Origin: JAFGPS01 sp964570855
GTDB lineage: Bacteria; Planctomycetota; Phycisphaerae; Sedimentisphaerales; Anaerobacaceae
Direction of reading: 5' to 3'
Assembly (NCBI GenBank): GCA_964570855.1
Contig: CAZMZR010000017.1
Coordinates: 1 to 49,432 of the forward strand
DNA: 49,432 nucleotides
Positions 34,085-42,825 of this stretch are shown piece after piece; positions within the stretch are counted from its first letter, which is position 1, and every line of letters begins with the position of its first letter. A program made the position numbers and the translations under genes. The notes under the pieces were generated by a model. The model saw nothing but the letters and a program-made list of their open reading frames with translations. It did not search any database and was not told the origin of the DNA.

Positions 34085-35128
34085 ATGAACAGGACTATTT
34101 TGTTGTTCTTCGTATGTATTTTCATCGCAGGAACTCTCTCATCCTCGGCATCGTCATCAAATCAGGAAGTTCGTCCGGGTAAGTTGGCTCCGAAACCGTT
34201 GTATCGTGACCCTGTTTATGATGCTCCCACCGATCCTGTGCTTTGTTATAATTCCACAGAGAATAAGTGGTTCATGTTTTACACATCCCGCCGCGCGACA
34301 GAGCCTAATACACCCGGTGTTACCTGGGTACACGGCTCGCGCATCGGTATCGCCGAATCGGTCGATGGCGGAGCGACATGGAAATACCGAGGCAATGCTG
34401 TAATAGACTACTCACACGGATTAACCGAATATACATATTGGGCGCCGGAAGTGATTCATCATAACGGCACATATCACATGTATCTGAGTTTCGTGCCGGG
34501 TATCTTTACCGATTGGAATCACCCCCGTGAAATTGTCCACCTGACAAGCAGGGATATGATTAAGTGGAAATACGAATCCACCCTGGACCTCAAGTCCGAC
34601 CGAGTGATTGATGCATGTGTTATTCAGCTTGCAAACGGCACCTGGCGTATGTGGTATAAAGATGAACGCGCTAAAAAGGCACTCTCATACGCGGACAGTC
34701 CGGACCTTTACAAATGGCAGACTCATGGTAATGCCATCAGTGACCGAAACGGCGAGGGGCCTAAGGTATTTCGCTGGAAGGGTCGCTACTGGATGGTTCC
34801 CGATTTGTGGCAGGGACTCGGAGTTTATAGCTCGGATGATTGTCTGAACTGGATACCGCAGGAGAACAATCTGCTCGCAGAGCCGGGACAGCACCCATCG
34901 GACGGCCAGAGAGGTTCACATGGAGATGTCGTGGTCAGTGGGGACCGCGCATTTTTATTCTACTTTACGGGCTACAGTAAAGAGAGCACGGATCCGGGCG
35001 ATCCTTATTCACAGCGGCGTGCCGTAATTCAGGTTGTCGAACTCGAATACAAGGATGGAAAACTTTTCTGCGATCGTAATAAACCAACATATATTCAGTT
35101 GCCTGGGCAACTGGAAGAGGAGAAGTGA
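34085..35128 (+). CDS. Secreted GH43-like beta-propeller glycosidase
   Basis: 347 residues with a signal peptide (ILLFFVCIFIAGTLSS). Propeller blades are visible at KWFMFYTSRRA, GTYHMYLSFVPG, GTWRMWYKDE, GRYWMVPDLW and DRAFLFYFTG. Candidate catalytic acids by position are Asp50 (YDAPTDPVL), Asp176 (VIDACVIQ) and Glu224 (NGEGPKVF), which matches the Asp/Asp/Glu arrangement of GH43-clan enzymes; this is a reading by eye. It is not obviously a duplicate of the preceding propeller gene. It probably acts on arabinose- or galactose-type side chains. Confidence 0.8.
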   Translation: MNRTILLFFVCIFIAGTLSSSASSSNQEVRPGKLAPKPLYRDPVYDAPTDPVLCYNSTENKWFMFYTSRRATEPNTPGVTWVHGSRIGIAESVDGGATWKYRGNAVIDYSHGLTEYTYWAPEVIHHNGTYHMYLSFVPGIFTDWNHPREIVHLTSRDMIKWKYESTLDLKSDRVIDACVIQLANGTWRMWYKDERAKKALSYADSPDLYKWQTHGNAISDRNGEGPKVFRWKGRYWMVPDLWQGLGVYSSDDCLNWIPQENNLLAEPGQHPSDGQRGSHGDVVVSGDRAFLFYFTGYSKESTDPGDPYSQRRAVIQVVELEYKDGKLFCDRNKPTYIQLPGQLEEEK

Positions 35129-35216
35129 GTTAACATTCGGCTTCATCGTTAGAGGATAAGAGCGGAAGATACAAGCTTAAAAGATATCAAGGGAGAAAAC
35201 TATACTATTTCCATGA

Positions 35217-35245
35217 TTGACTTTATAGCAGAAAAGTTATATATG
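35217..35245 (+). promoter_or_regulatory. Candidate promoter of the GH2 gene
   Basis: TTGACT (35217-35222), a 17-bp spacer, then TATATG (35240-35245), about 75 bp before the GH2 start codon. It explains the 190-bp gap after the third cluster gene and suggests separate expression of GH2. Confidence 0.5.
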
Positions 35246-35274
35246 TTAACCTCTGAAATAGAGAACCATTTGGC

Positions 35275-35297
35275 ACAATAAGTTTGAAGCTTATTGT
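35275..35297. promoter_or_regulatory. Perfect inverted repeat in the GH2 leader
   Basis: ACAATAAG (35275-35282) and CTTATTGT (35290-35297) around a 7-nt centre, directly before the AAAGGAG ribosome binding site. It could be an operator just after the transcription start or an RNA hairpin limiting ribosome access. Confidence 0.5.
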
Positions 35298-35318
35298 TTA
35301 AGAAAGGAGAAATGTCTT

Positions 35319-38300
35319 ATGAATTTTCCCAGGAAACTTTTTCAAATTTTTCTCGGTGGTATGCTTATACTGGCTATTTTAATGACAGGATTGATTGTTG
35401 CTCAGGACGAAACACGAAATGAGTGGGAGAATCCTGAATTGCTTGGTCAGAATCGACTGAAGCCTCATGCGACGATGATGATTTATCCCGATGTCGAATC
35501 TGCAAAGAAGGCCGAGGCGATAGCCACGCTGGAAGACCGTTCCATGTCCGGCTGGTTTAGCTCCTTGAACGGAGACTGGAAGTTTATGTGGTCACCGAAC
35601 GCTGATGAAAGGCCGACCGACTTTTTCCAGACTGATTTTGATGACTCCGGATGGGACACCATCCCAGTGCCCTCGAATATGGAAACTCAGGGTTACGGTG
35701 TGGCTATCTACACTAATGTCAGGTATCCGTGGGATGCTATTGAAAGATGGGACCGCAGGAAGGGACAGCGACCGTTGACAATACCTAAAATTAATAGTCA
35801 TGTCGGTTCCTACCGTTGTACGTTTGAAGTTCCGCAGGCATGGGATGGCCGGCGAATTCATATAATATTCGACGGTGTGAATTCCTTCTTCTTCCTCTGG
35901 GTCAACGGCCAAAAGATTGGTATGAACAAAGACAGCCGGACCGTGGCTGAATTCGATATTACTGATGTTGTCAAACCGGGCAAGAACCAGATTTCCGTGC
36001 AGGTCTTCCGCTGGAACGACGGCTCATGGCTGGAAGACCAGGATTTCTGGAGACTAAGCGGCATATTCCGTGATGTTTATCTTTGGTCGCCCGGCACACT
36101 GCATATCTTTGATTTTGAAGTTAAAACTCCGCTTGATGAAAGCTATAAAAACGGCCGGCTTGAGATTGATTTGACAATAGATAATAAAAAGTCCCGGGCA
36201 GAAAATGTTAAGCTAACCGCTGAATTGCTGGATGCCAAGGGCGATCGGGTTATTCCGGTGATGTCGGCTTCATGTGATGTGCCCACAGGACAGCAGGCAA
36301 AACAAACTCTTTCCGGTGACGTTAAAAATGTTCGTAACTGGTCGGCGGAAGACCCTTGCCTTTATCGTTTACTGCTGACGCTCAAAGGTGCGGATGGAAA
36401 AATTATAGAGGTGATTCCGGTAAATATCGGGTTCCGCAGGGTCGAGCTGAAGGACGGCAATCTGCTGGTAAACGGCCAAAGGATTTTTATCAAGGGCACA
36501 AATCGGCATGAGCATCATCCGGACCGGGGGCACTATATCAAGCCCGAGGATATGATCCGGGACATTATGATTATGAAACAGAATAATATCAACTCGGTTC
36601 GGACGAGTCACTACCCGAATACACCTGCGTGGTATGATATGTGCGACCGTTACGGACTTTACCTGGTTGATGAGGCTAACATTGAATGTCACGGTGCACA
36701 GGATCTGACGAACGACTCTCGTTTCGAGGCGGCGTATATGGATCGTACAGTTCGAATGGTCGAGCGGGACAAAAATCACGCTGCAATTATTATATGGTCG
36801 GTCGGTAACGAGAACGGCTGGGGCCGTAATATAGATGCTACCTCTAAATGGATGCATGAGCGGGATTCCAGCCGGCTGATCACATCATGCGAAGCCGGTG
36901 AACGCCCCAATACCGATGTTGTCTGTCCTATGTACAGCAGACCAAACTCCCTCGAAAGATATTCTTCGAGGACACCGGCTCCTTATCGGCCGTTCATATT
37001 GATTGAATATACACATGCCATGGGTAATAGTAACGGCGATGTCTGGAGCTATTGGAAACAAATCTATAACAAGCCTTATCTGCAGGGCGGATTGGTCTGG
37101 GACTGGGCGGACCAGGGTCTGCGTCAGCCTGTTGTCGAAGACCGCAACGGCAGGTTCATCAAGGTCAAACCCGGCGAAAAAACCTTCGAGGCATTCGGCG
37201 GTGACTTCGGCCCCGAAGGGACGCCCAGCGATCAGAATTTCTGTTGTAACGGTCTTGTTTCGGCGGACCGAACCCCTCATCCGGCTCTGGCCGAAATTAA
37301 AAAAATCTATCAGAATATTCATATCAAGGCGGTTGATCTGGCAAAGGGAGAAATTGAAATCAAGAACGGGTATTTTTTCACTAAACTCGGTGATTTGGTC
37401 AAAGGCTACTGGACAATTAACGCCGATGACAAAGTTATACAATCCGGTGACCTGAAAGAGCTGGATATTGAACCGGGCCAGTCGAAACAAGTTACATTAC
37501 CGGTCGAAGCGATTTCTCCCGAGCCGGGTGTGGAATATTTTCTCGATTTGAGATTTGTACTTAAAGACAAACAGCCGTGGGCGCCGGCGGGACATGAAAT
37601 TGCATGGGAACAGTTCAAGCTGCCTTTTGACGAACCCTCTGCCACCGTTGATACGAGCCAAATGCCGTCTCTTAAGTTAGATAACGTGGGCAAAGAAATT
37701 CGTGTTGATGGGACGGATTTCTCTGTCGTCATCGACAATGATTCGGGCTTTTTGAGTTCGATACGTTTCAAGGGGACGGAATTAATAGCAGAGCCGTTGA
37801 AGCCTGATTTATGGCGTGCGCCCACGGATAACGACCGCGGCAATAACATGCCGGAGCGATGTGGTATATGGAAAAACGCAATGAAGAGCTGGAAACCGCG
37901 AAAAGTTACGGTGACACAACTCTCGTTGCAGGTAATTCAGATATCTACGGAATCGAGTATCGAAGATGTTCAGGGCGAATATAAATTGAACTATCGAATA
38001 TACGGTGACGGTACAATTATGATTGACGCCGAAGGTCAGGCCGCCGCCGAGAATTTACCGGAGATACCCAGGTTCGGGATGCGGATGGCATTACCGCAGG
38101 GCTTCGAAACTATACGCTGGCTCGGGCGGGGGCCGCAGGAAACCTATTGGGATCGCTGTGACGCCCGTGTGGACTTGTATCAGGGTACGGTCGATGAGCA
38201 GTGGTTTAATTATTCCGAGCCTACCGAGACGGGTAATAAGGTGGATGTACGCTGGGTGGCTTTAACTAATGATAAAGGTGTCGGATTGCTGGCTATAGGC

Positions 38301-38582
38301 ATGCCGTTGTTGAGTGTTTGTGCGCTGCATTATACGGCCCAGGACCTTGACGGGCCCGAACATTTCTATGAGGTCCAGCGTCGTGACGAAGTGTACCTGA
38401 ATCTTGATTACCGGCAGATGGGTGTCGGTGGAGACAATAGCTGGGGCGCCAGGACGCATCCGGAATTTACTTTACCGGGCAATGAGAAATATAAGTATAG
38501 CTTTATCATTCGTCCGTATGATTCATCAATGGGTGAAGTCCGGAAAGTCGCACGAATGGCAAAACCAATACGTTCAAGGTAA
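35319..38582 (+). CDS. GH2 beta-galactosidase, LacZ type
   Basis: 1,087 residues, close to E. coli LacZ (1,023) plus a hydrophobic N-terminal export or anchor segment (MLILAILMTGLIVA). Order: jelly-roll sugar-binding domain (about 60-260), Ig-like domain, TIM barrel, second Ig-like domain, and LacZ small-chain domain (about 760-1075). The acid/base is Glu498 in SVGNENGWG and the nucleophile is Glu563 in ILIEYTHAMGNSNG. ERCGIWKNAMKSW and RWLGRGPQETYWDRC are typical of the C-terminal domain. Start chosen for AAAGGAG 9 nt upstream. It should release beta-galactose (or a related beta-sugar) from oligosaccharides freed by its cluster partners. Confidence 0.93.
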   Translation: MNFPRKLFQIFLGGMLILAILMTGLIVAQDETRNEWENPELLGQNRLKPHATMMIYPDVESAKKAEAIATLEDRSMSGWFSSLNGDWKFMWSPNADERPTDFFQTDFDDSGWDTIPVPSNMETQGYGVAIYTNVRYPWDAIERWDRRKGQRPLTIPKINSHVGSYRCTFEVPQAWDGRRIHIIFDGVNSFFFLWVNGQKIGMNKDSRTVAEFDITDVVKPGKNQISVQVFRWNDGSWLEDQDFWRLSGIFRDVYLWSPGTLHIFDFEVKTPLDESYKNGRLEIDLTIDNKKSRAENVKLTAELLDAKGDRVIPVMSASCDVPTGQQAKQTLSGDVKNVRNWSAEDPCLYRLLLTLKGADGKIIEVIPVNIGFRRVELKDGNLLVNGQRIFIKGTNRHEHHPDRGHYIKPEDMIRDIMIMKQNNINSVRTSHYPNTPAWYDMCDRYGLYLVDEANIECHGAQDLTNDSRFEAAYMDRTVRMVERDKNHAAIIIWSVGNENGWGRNIDATSKWMHERDSSRLITSCEAGERPNTDVVCPMYSRPNSLERYSSRTPAPYRPFILIEYTHAMGNSNGDVWSYWKQIYNKPYLQGGLVWDWADQGLRQPVVEDRNGRFIKVKPGEKTFEAFGGDFGPEGTPSDQNFCCNGLVSADRTPHPALAEIKKIYQNIHIKAVDLAKGEIEIKNGYFFTKLGDLVKGYWTINADDKVIQSGDLKELDIEPGQSKQVTLPVEAISPEPGVEYFLDLRFVLKDKQPWAPAGHEIAWEQFKLPFDEPSATVDTSQMPSLKLDNVGKEIRVDGTDFSVVIDNDSGFLSSIRFKGTELIAEPLKPDLWRAPTDNDRGNNMPERCGIWKNAMKSWKPRKVTVTQLSLQVIQISTESSIEDVQGEYKLNYRIYGDGTIMIDAEGQAAAENLPEIPRFGMRMALPQGFETIRWLGRGPQETYWDRCDARVDLYQGTVDEQWFNYSEPTETGNKVDVRWVALTNDKGVGLLAIGMPLLSVCALHYTAQDLDGPEHFYEVQRRDEVYLNLDYRQMGVGGDNSWGARTHPEFTLPGNEKYKYSFIIRPYDSSMGEVRKVARMAKPIRSR

Positions 38583-38728
38583 CGAAGATATCGGATTATG
38601 CTTTTTGGTTTATGGTCCGCTTCGGGTTCTCCGGAATGGTAAGCCATAGAGGATCTTACCGTTCGGAATGTATGAAGAAACGGAAAAGACAACCTGGTTG
38701 GCTTTTGAGATTTTTTAGAGTAAAAAAA

Positions 38729-39541
38729 TCATATAAACAAAAGCAGACTTATTGCCATAACAATCATACCTGCAACCAGGCCGTAAGCCGCTAAGTGGTG
38801 GTGACCGTATTCTCTGGCGGTTGGTAATAGTTCGTCGAGCGAAATAAATACCATAATCCCGGCGACCGAGGCAAAAAGGACGCCGAATACGATATCGTTG
38901 AAGAACCAAATAAAAATTGAATACCCTATCAATGCTCCGACCGGTTCGGCAAGTCCTGAAAGGAAAGAATAGACGAACGCCTTTTTTCTGTTACCGGTTG
39001 CATAGAATATTGGAATTGAAACGGCAATGCCTTCCGGGACATTGTGTATCGCAATTGCAATACCTATTGCTATTCCGAGTTTCGTATCTTTCAAGGCACT
39101 GACAAAGGTGGCGATTCCTTCGGGGAAGTTGTGGATTGCGATTGCAATTGCTGCAAACAAGCCCATTCGATACAGTTTCCTGAACTGTTTTGCTTGTTCT
39201 GTTTCGTCCATTTCTTCGGCTCGATGCACTTCATGCGGATTTTCAAAGTCCGGCACGAGTTTATCAATAATGCCGATGAATACAATTCCGGCAAAAAATG
39301 ACAAAACGGTAACCCAATATCCTCCGACTTCACCTAATTTGACAACCAGAGCGTCTTTTGCCTTGGGAAATATCTCGACGAAAGAAACATAGATCATAAC
39401 TCCGCCGGAAAAACCGAGGGCTCCGGAAAGGAATTTTGTGTTTGTTCGTTTTGCTACAAAAGCCAGAGCGCTTCCGAATCCGGTCGCCAGGCCGGCCAAT
39501 AGTGTGATCCCAAAGGCAAATAATACGTTCTGTGATTCCAT
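38729..39541 (-). CDS. zupT: ZIP-family divalent metal transporter
   Basis: 270 residues with eight predicted transmembrane helices. It carries the two paired ZIP motifs: HNFPEG (137-142) in TM4 and HNVPEG (166-171) in TM5. A cytosolic loop at about 95-120 is acidic and has His residues (FENPHEVHRAEEMDETE), as in ZupT. It imports zinc, iron or manganese; the specific ion is not readable. The ATG is 16 bp after the GH127 stop, so it is the last gene of the minus-strand run. It ends convergently with GH2. Confidence 0.94.
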   Translation of the reverse strand: MESQNVLFAFGITLLAGLATGFGSALAFVAKRTNTKFLSGALGFSGGVMIYVSFVEIFPKAKDALVVKLGEVGGYWVTVLSFFAGIVFIGIIDKLVPDFENPHEVHRAEEMDETEQAKQFRKLYRMGLFAAIAIAIHNFPEGIATFVSALKDTKLGIAIGIAIAIHNVPEGIAVSIPIFYATGNRKKAFVYSFLSGLAEPVGALIGYSIFIWFFNDIVFGVLFASVAGIMVFISLDELLPTAREYGHHHLAAYGLVAGMIVMAISLLLFI

Positions 39542-39557
39542 TAGAAAATTACTTTAT

Positions 39558-41456
39558 CTAACTATCCTTCTTAATAACTTTCCAGTAAATTATATATCGC
39601 TGGTTGAATAACTTATGATAAGGTACCAGAGTAATATCCTGAGACTGCCCTGTAGTCTTAAAGGTCAGCGGTTCACTGGCAACCGGTTTAATCCAGTCAT
39701 TTACATTATCCGACTCGACAATCAGCGGTGGCGCTAATGCAATCTTATCAGGCGGAAATTTGTACCAGTTACTTGTCGTATAGACATCTTCGTTGGTCAG
39801 TCCATCCGAGCCTAACTGACCGGCCAGCACCAACGGGCCATACATAATCGCTACAAGCGTATCGTCGTCCGGCATGGGATGCGTATGGAGGCTCATAGGT
39901 ATGGTGATTTCTAGTTTATCGCCGTCGCGCCATTCTCTGTTTATTGTAATGTAGCCATCGGATTCTTTGGTTGTTATGGTTGCGCCGTTAATTTTTGCCG
40001 CTATGCCCTGTTTTGCCCAGTATGGGACACGAATACGTATATCGAGTCTTGTAGGCTTATCGGCCTTCACAGTCAGAGTTGTACTGTCGCGTTCCGGAAA
40101 ATCTGTTTCCTGAATTATGTGAACATTTTGTTGTGACCAGTTGAGTTCGGAGGAAATGCATAAATTCACGAAGAGGGTATTGCCGTTGTAGAAGTAGATA
40201 CTATCGCCGTATTTGGCGTGATTTTCCATTCCGGTTCCCGTACAGCACCAGAAGCAATCGTTGGGCAGATTAAATGTTTTCCAGCGTCCGGTGGCCAGAG
40301 GCACGAAGTACATCATCATACCCGTGTCCGGATTTTGGGTGCTTAAGATACTATTGTACAGTGCCCGCTCATAGTAGTCAGCATATTTTAGGTAAGCGGT
40401 CCAACTAAAAAGATGTCGAGTCAGCTTGAGCATGTTGTAAGTGCAGCAGGTTTCCTGTGTATGGTCGCCGAGCTGGTCGGCGAGCTTATCCGGATCGCTT
40501 CGCCAATGCTCTTCGTTGCTTGTGCCGCCGGTGCAGTAGCTTCGATGATTGACAACCTGAGACCAGAAGTATTCCGCTATCCCGCGGTTGCCTTCATTAC
40601 CGGTCAGCTCATACTGCCGGGCGGTCCCGATGATATTCGGGATAAAGGAATTCACGTGCTCGTCTTTCAGGCGGTCTTCTCCACGGGACAGGGGTTCGAT
40701 GTAGCGGGCTTGATTAAATCGGTTGGATATCAGGAGGTAGTCGGTATTGCCGGTTACGGAATAGAGGTTTGCGAACACCTCGTTCATTCCACCCTGTTCG
40801 GTCCCGTTCAACATGCGCTGCATGTGGTCTTCGTCGAACTTGTCGAGGCGAGTCTTATTCCATGCAGCCATCTTCTCGGCTATTTCCAGGGCCTGCTTGT
40901 TGCCACAGTGTATATACATATCCAGCAGACCTGCATATATCTTGTGTAATGCATAGTAGGGAGCCCATACTTGTTTGATGGCTTCGACTCTGTCAAACCA
41001 TGACTCTGGAAATGCGCTGAGATAGCCGGTATCGCCGAGATTTTTTTGGCACTTAGCCAGCTCCGTGACAATAGCATCTGCTTTTGCCTTGAGTTTTTCA
41101 TCGCCGGTACTGCCATACATCAGGGCGCAGGCGGAAAGATAATGGCCCATAGTGTGACCTCGAAGTTCGCAGTCTGGTCTTTCCCAGCCGCCAAAGGGCT
41201 CAGCGGATGAGGGAAGGCCTGCATTTACTCGAAACATGTGAAGCAGTCTGTCGAAATCCAGTTCGTGCAGGTACTTCCTGTCACGTTCCATTGCATCCTT
41301 AAACGGTCCATCCAGCAGACGGACTTGCTTAAGGTTGAAAGGTCGCGCCTTAGAATCGATAGCTTCTTTTGCCGGGTTTGGTTTGTTTTCACCGGCAATT
41401 ATCTTAAAGCTCAATGTTAATGTCAGAATGACAAGAAGAAGTATTTTCTTATTCAT
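39558..41456 (-). CDS. Secreted GH127/GH146-type beta-L-arabinofuranosidase (DUF1680)
   Basis: 632 residues with a signal peptide (ILLLVILTLTLSFKIIAG). VRLLDGPFKDAMERDRKYL and LRGHTMGHYLSACALMY are the family N-terminal motifs of an (alpha/alpha)6 barrel. The zinc-thiolate active site is intact by comparison with HypBA1: Glu335 and Cys337 (TQETCCTYNML), Cys404 and Cys405 (FWCCTGTGMEN). These enzymes use a cysteine nucleophile on beta-L-arabinofuranose, found in plant HRGPs and in pectic RG-II. GAAAGG lies 8 nt before the ATG. It sits between the SGNH gene (179 bp upstream) and zupT. GH127 and GH146 are not separated here. Confidence 0.9.
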   Translation of the reverse strand: MNKKILLLVILTLTLSFKIIAGENKPNPAKEAIDSKARPFNLKQVRLLDGPFKDAMERDRKYLHELDFDRLLHMFRVNAGLPSSAEPFGGWERPDCELRGHTMGHYLSACALMYGSTGDEKLKAKADAIVTELAKCQKNLGDTGYLSAFPESWFDRVEAIKQVWAPYYALHKIYAGLLDMYIHCGNKQALEIAEKMAAWNKTRLDKFDEDHMQRMLNGTEQGGMNEVFANLYSVTGNTDYLLISNRFNQARYIEPLSRGEDRLKDEHVNSFIPNIIGTARQYELTGNEGNRGIAEYFWSQVVNHRSYCTGGTSNEEHWRSDPDKLADQLGDHTQETCCTYNMLKLTRHLFSWTAYLKYADYYERALYNSILSTQNPDTGMMMYFVPLATGRWKTFNLPNDCFWCCTGTGMENHAKYGDSIYFYNGNTLFVNLCISSELNWSQQNVHIIQETDFPERDSTTLTVKADKPTRLDIRIRVPYWAKQGIAAKINGATITTKESDGYITINREWRDGDKLEITIPMSLHTHPMPDDDTLVAIMYGPLVLAGQLGSDGLTNEDVYTTSNWYKFPPDKIALAPPLIVESDNVNDWIKPVASEPLTFKTTGQSQDITLVPYHKLFNQRYIIYWKVIKKDS

Positions 41457-41635
41457 TTTTCAAGCCTTTCAATTTCTGGTAAAATCATAACAGCCTCACA
41501 ATTTATCCTTGTAAAGATACCAGATTTTGCCATTGTATTGAACTATCTACAAGCTTTTTTTGATAAATTCTATTCCAGCAACACTTCTGTCAAACACTTA
41601 TGCGGACTAAGAATAAAGCTAATTTTATGAGTCAT

Positions 41636-42799
41636 TCAATCCCAGCTGAAATTGAGAATACAGGTTTTGAAGGACTCATTTACACAGAGTTGTTGTGCCA
41701 GCAGTGCGTATCCTTCGCTTGTCGGATGGCTGACATCGATATAGAATTCAGCAGGCAAAGCTCCAGGTGCATAGTAGGCGATATTATTCTGTAGGAGCCA
41801 TTGTTCGATTTGGCTTTTTAATTCTTTGTAGGCATCAAGACTTGTCCCTTCAAGCACATGTTCGTTAAAAGGCCCCACAAGAACAAACACTCTGTTTCCT
41901 CTTTCTTTTAGAAGTTGGATTGAGCGACCGAAGGTATCCCATTGCAGTGACGTCTCTGTCGTGACCCATTGGTAACCATCGGTCAAAGGGACTCCTATTG
42001 GAGTGTCGTTAAGCTGATTTTCCGCCCGGGGACGCCTCACGGCGGAATTCCCGGGTTTTTCATACTCATCTGTATCGGGAATCAGGAAAGTAACGGTTTT
42101 GAATGGGTTCTTATAGGGATTTGCGATAGTCCAGGCCGGCATGTCACTACTATTATAATATGTGATATTTATATGAGATACCCAGTTCGGCAAAGTAAAA
42201 AATCTTCTGGTTACCGCCGAGAGCCGGGCTGAGAATGAAGCTTTGTAGCAGGGGATCTTCGGTGTGAACTGTGCCACGAGTTTCGGATGATTGAAACGGT
42301 ATTCTTTTTCGGTCTGCAAATCCAGTTTGGGAGTGCTCATCCATAATGGATTAAAATGCAGGATGACATTTTTATTCGAGATGTCTTTGCCGTAGTATCG
42401 CAGCAGCCCTTCCATGGCCGCCGGGTGGATTCCGTCCAGACCCAGGTTGGCGAATTGTTTATCGTCCGCTATTTCATTTAGATAATGTGACAGAGTGTTG
42501 TCGCTGGAGACGTAATGCCCCCATATAACCGAATCTCCGATAACGAGCGTTTCGTTGCGGGAACATGCCAATCGGCAGCCGCGTTCGTAGAGCCAGTAGT
42601 CATTACTCATCTCGTAGGGTATCCGATAATCCGGGCCGGGTGAATATTTCTCAATCCGTCCCCAGAGGACGGGAATCAAATATGAAGCGGCTAAGCAGAT
42701 AACTGTAACGATAATCCACTGGCCGATAGATAATCGAATACAGTTCGAGCTAAAGGGCACTGTTGTTTTTTGAAAATCTACTGTATTATTTACAGACAT
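41636..42799 (-). CDS. Membrane-anchored SGNH-type acyltransferase partner
   Basis: 387 residues. One N-terminal transmembrane helix (about 27-46, WIIVTVICLAASYLIPVLW) precedes an extracytoplasmic SGNH-like domain: block I LVIGDSVIWG with Ser90, NLGLDG, FVLVGPFNEH, and the DxxH block DVSHP with Asp355 and His358. This is the arrangement of AlgJ/AlgX/DltD-like partners of MBOAT proteins, which hand an acyl group to the extracellular polymer. It begins 26 bp after the MBOAT gene, with AGAGGA in front of the ATG. The target polymer is unknown. Confidence 0.85.
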   Translation of the reverse strand: MSVNNTVDFQKTTVPFSSNCIRLSIGQWIIVTVICLAASYLIPVLWGRIEKYSPGPDYRIPYEMSNDYWLYERGCRLACSRNETLVIGDSVIWGHYVSSDNTLSHYLNEIADDKQFANLGLDGIHPAAMEGLLRYYGKDISNKNVILHFNPLWMSTPKLDLQTEKEYRFNHPKLVAQFTPKIPCYKASFSARLSAVTRRFFTLPNWVSHINITYYNSSDMPAWTIANPYKNPFKTVTFLIPDTDEYEKPGNSAVRRPRAENQLNDTPIGVPLTDGYQWVTTETSLQWDTFGRSIQLLKERGNRVFVLVGPFNEHVLEGTSLDAYKELKSQIEQWLLQNNIAYYAPGALPAEFYIDVSHPTSEGYALLAQQLCVNESFKTCILNFSWD

Positions 42800-42825
42800 T
42801 AACTTATATCCTCTACATCATAATT

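Noticed and set aside
32902..35128. The two adjacent propeller genes as a tandem duplication
   Set aside because: They share fold-type blades, but signal type, motifs and blade sequences differ; no recent duplication is visible.
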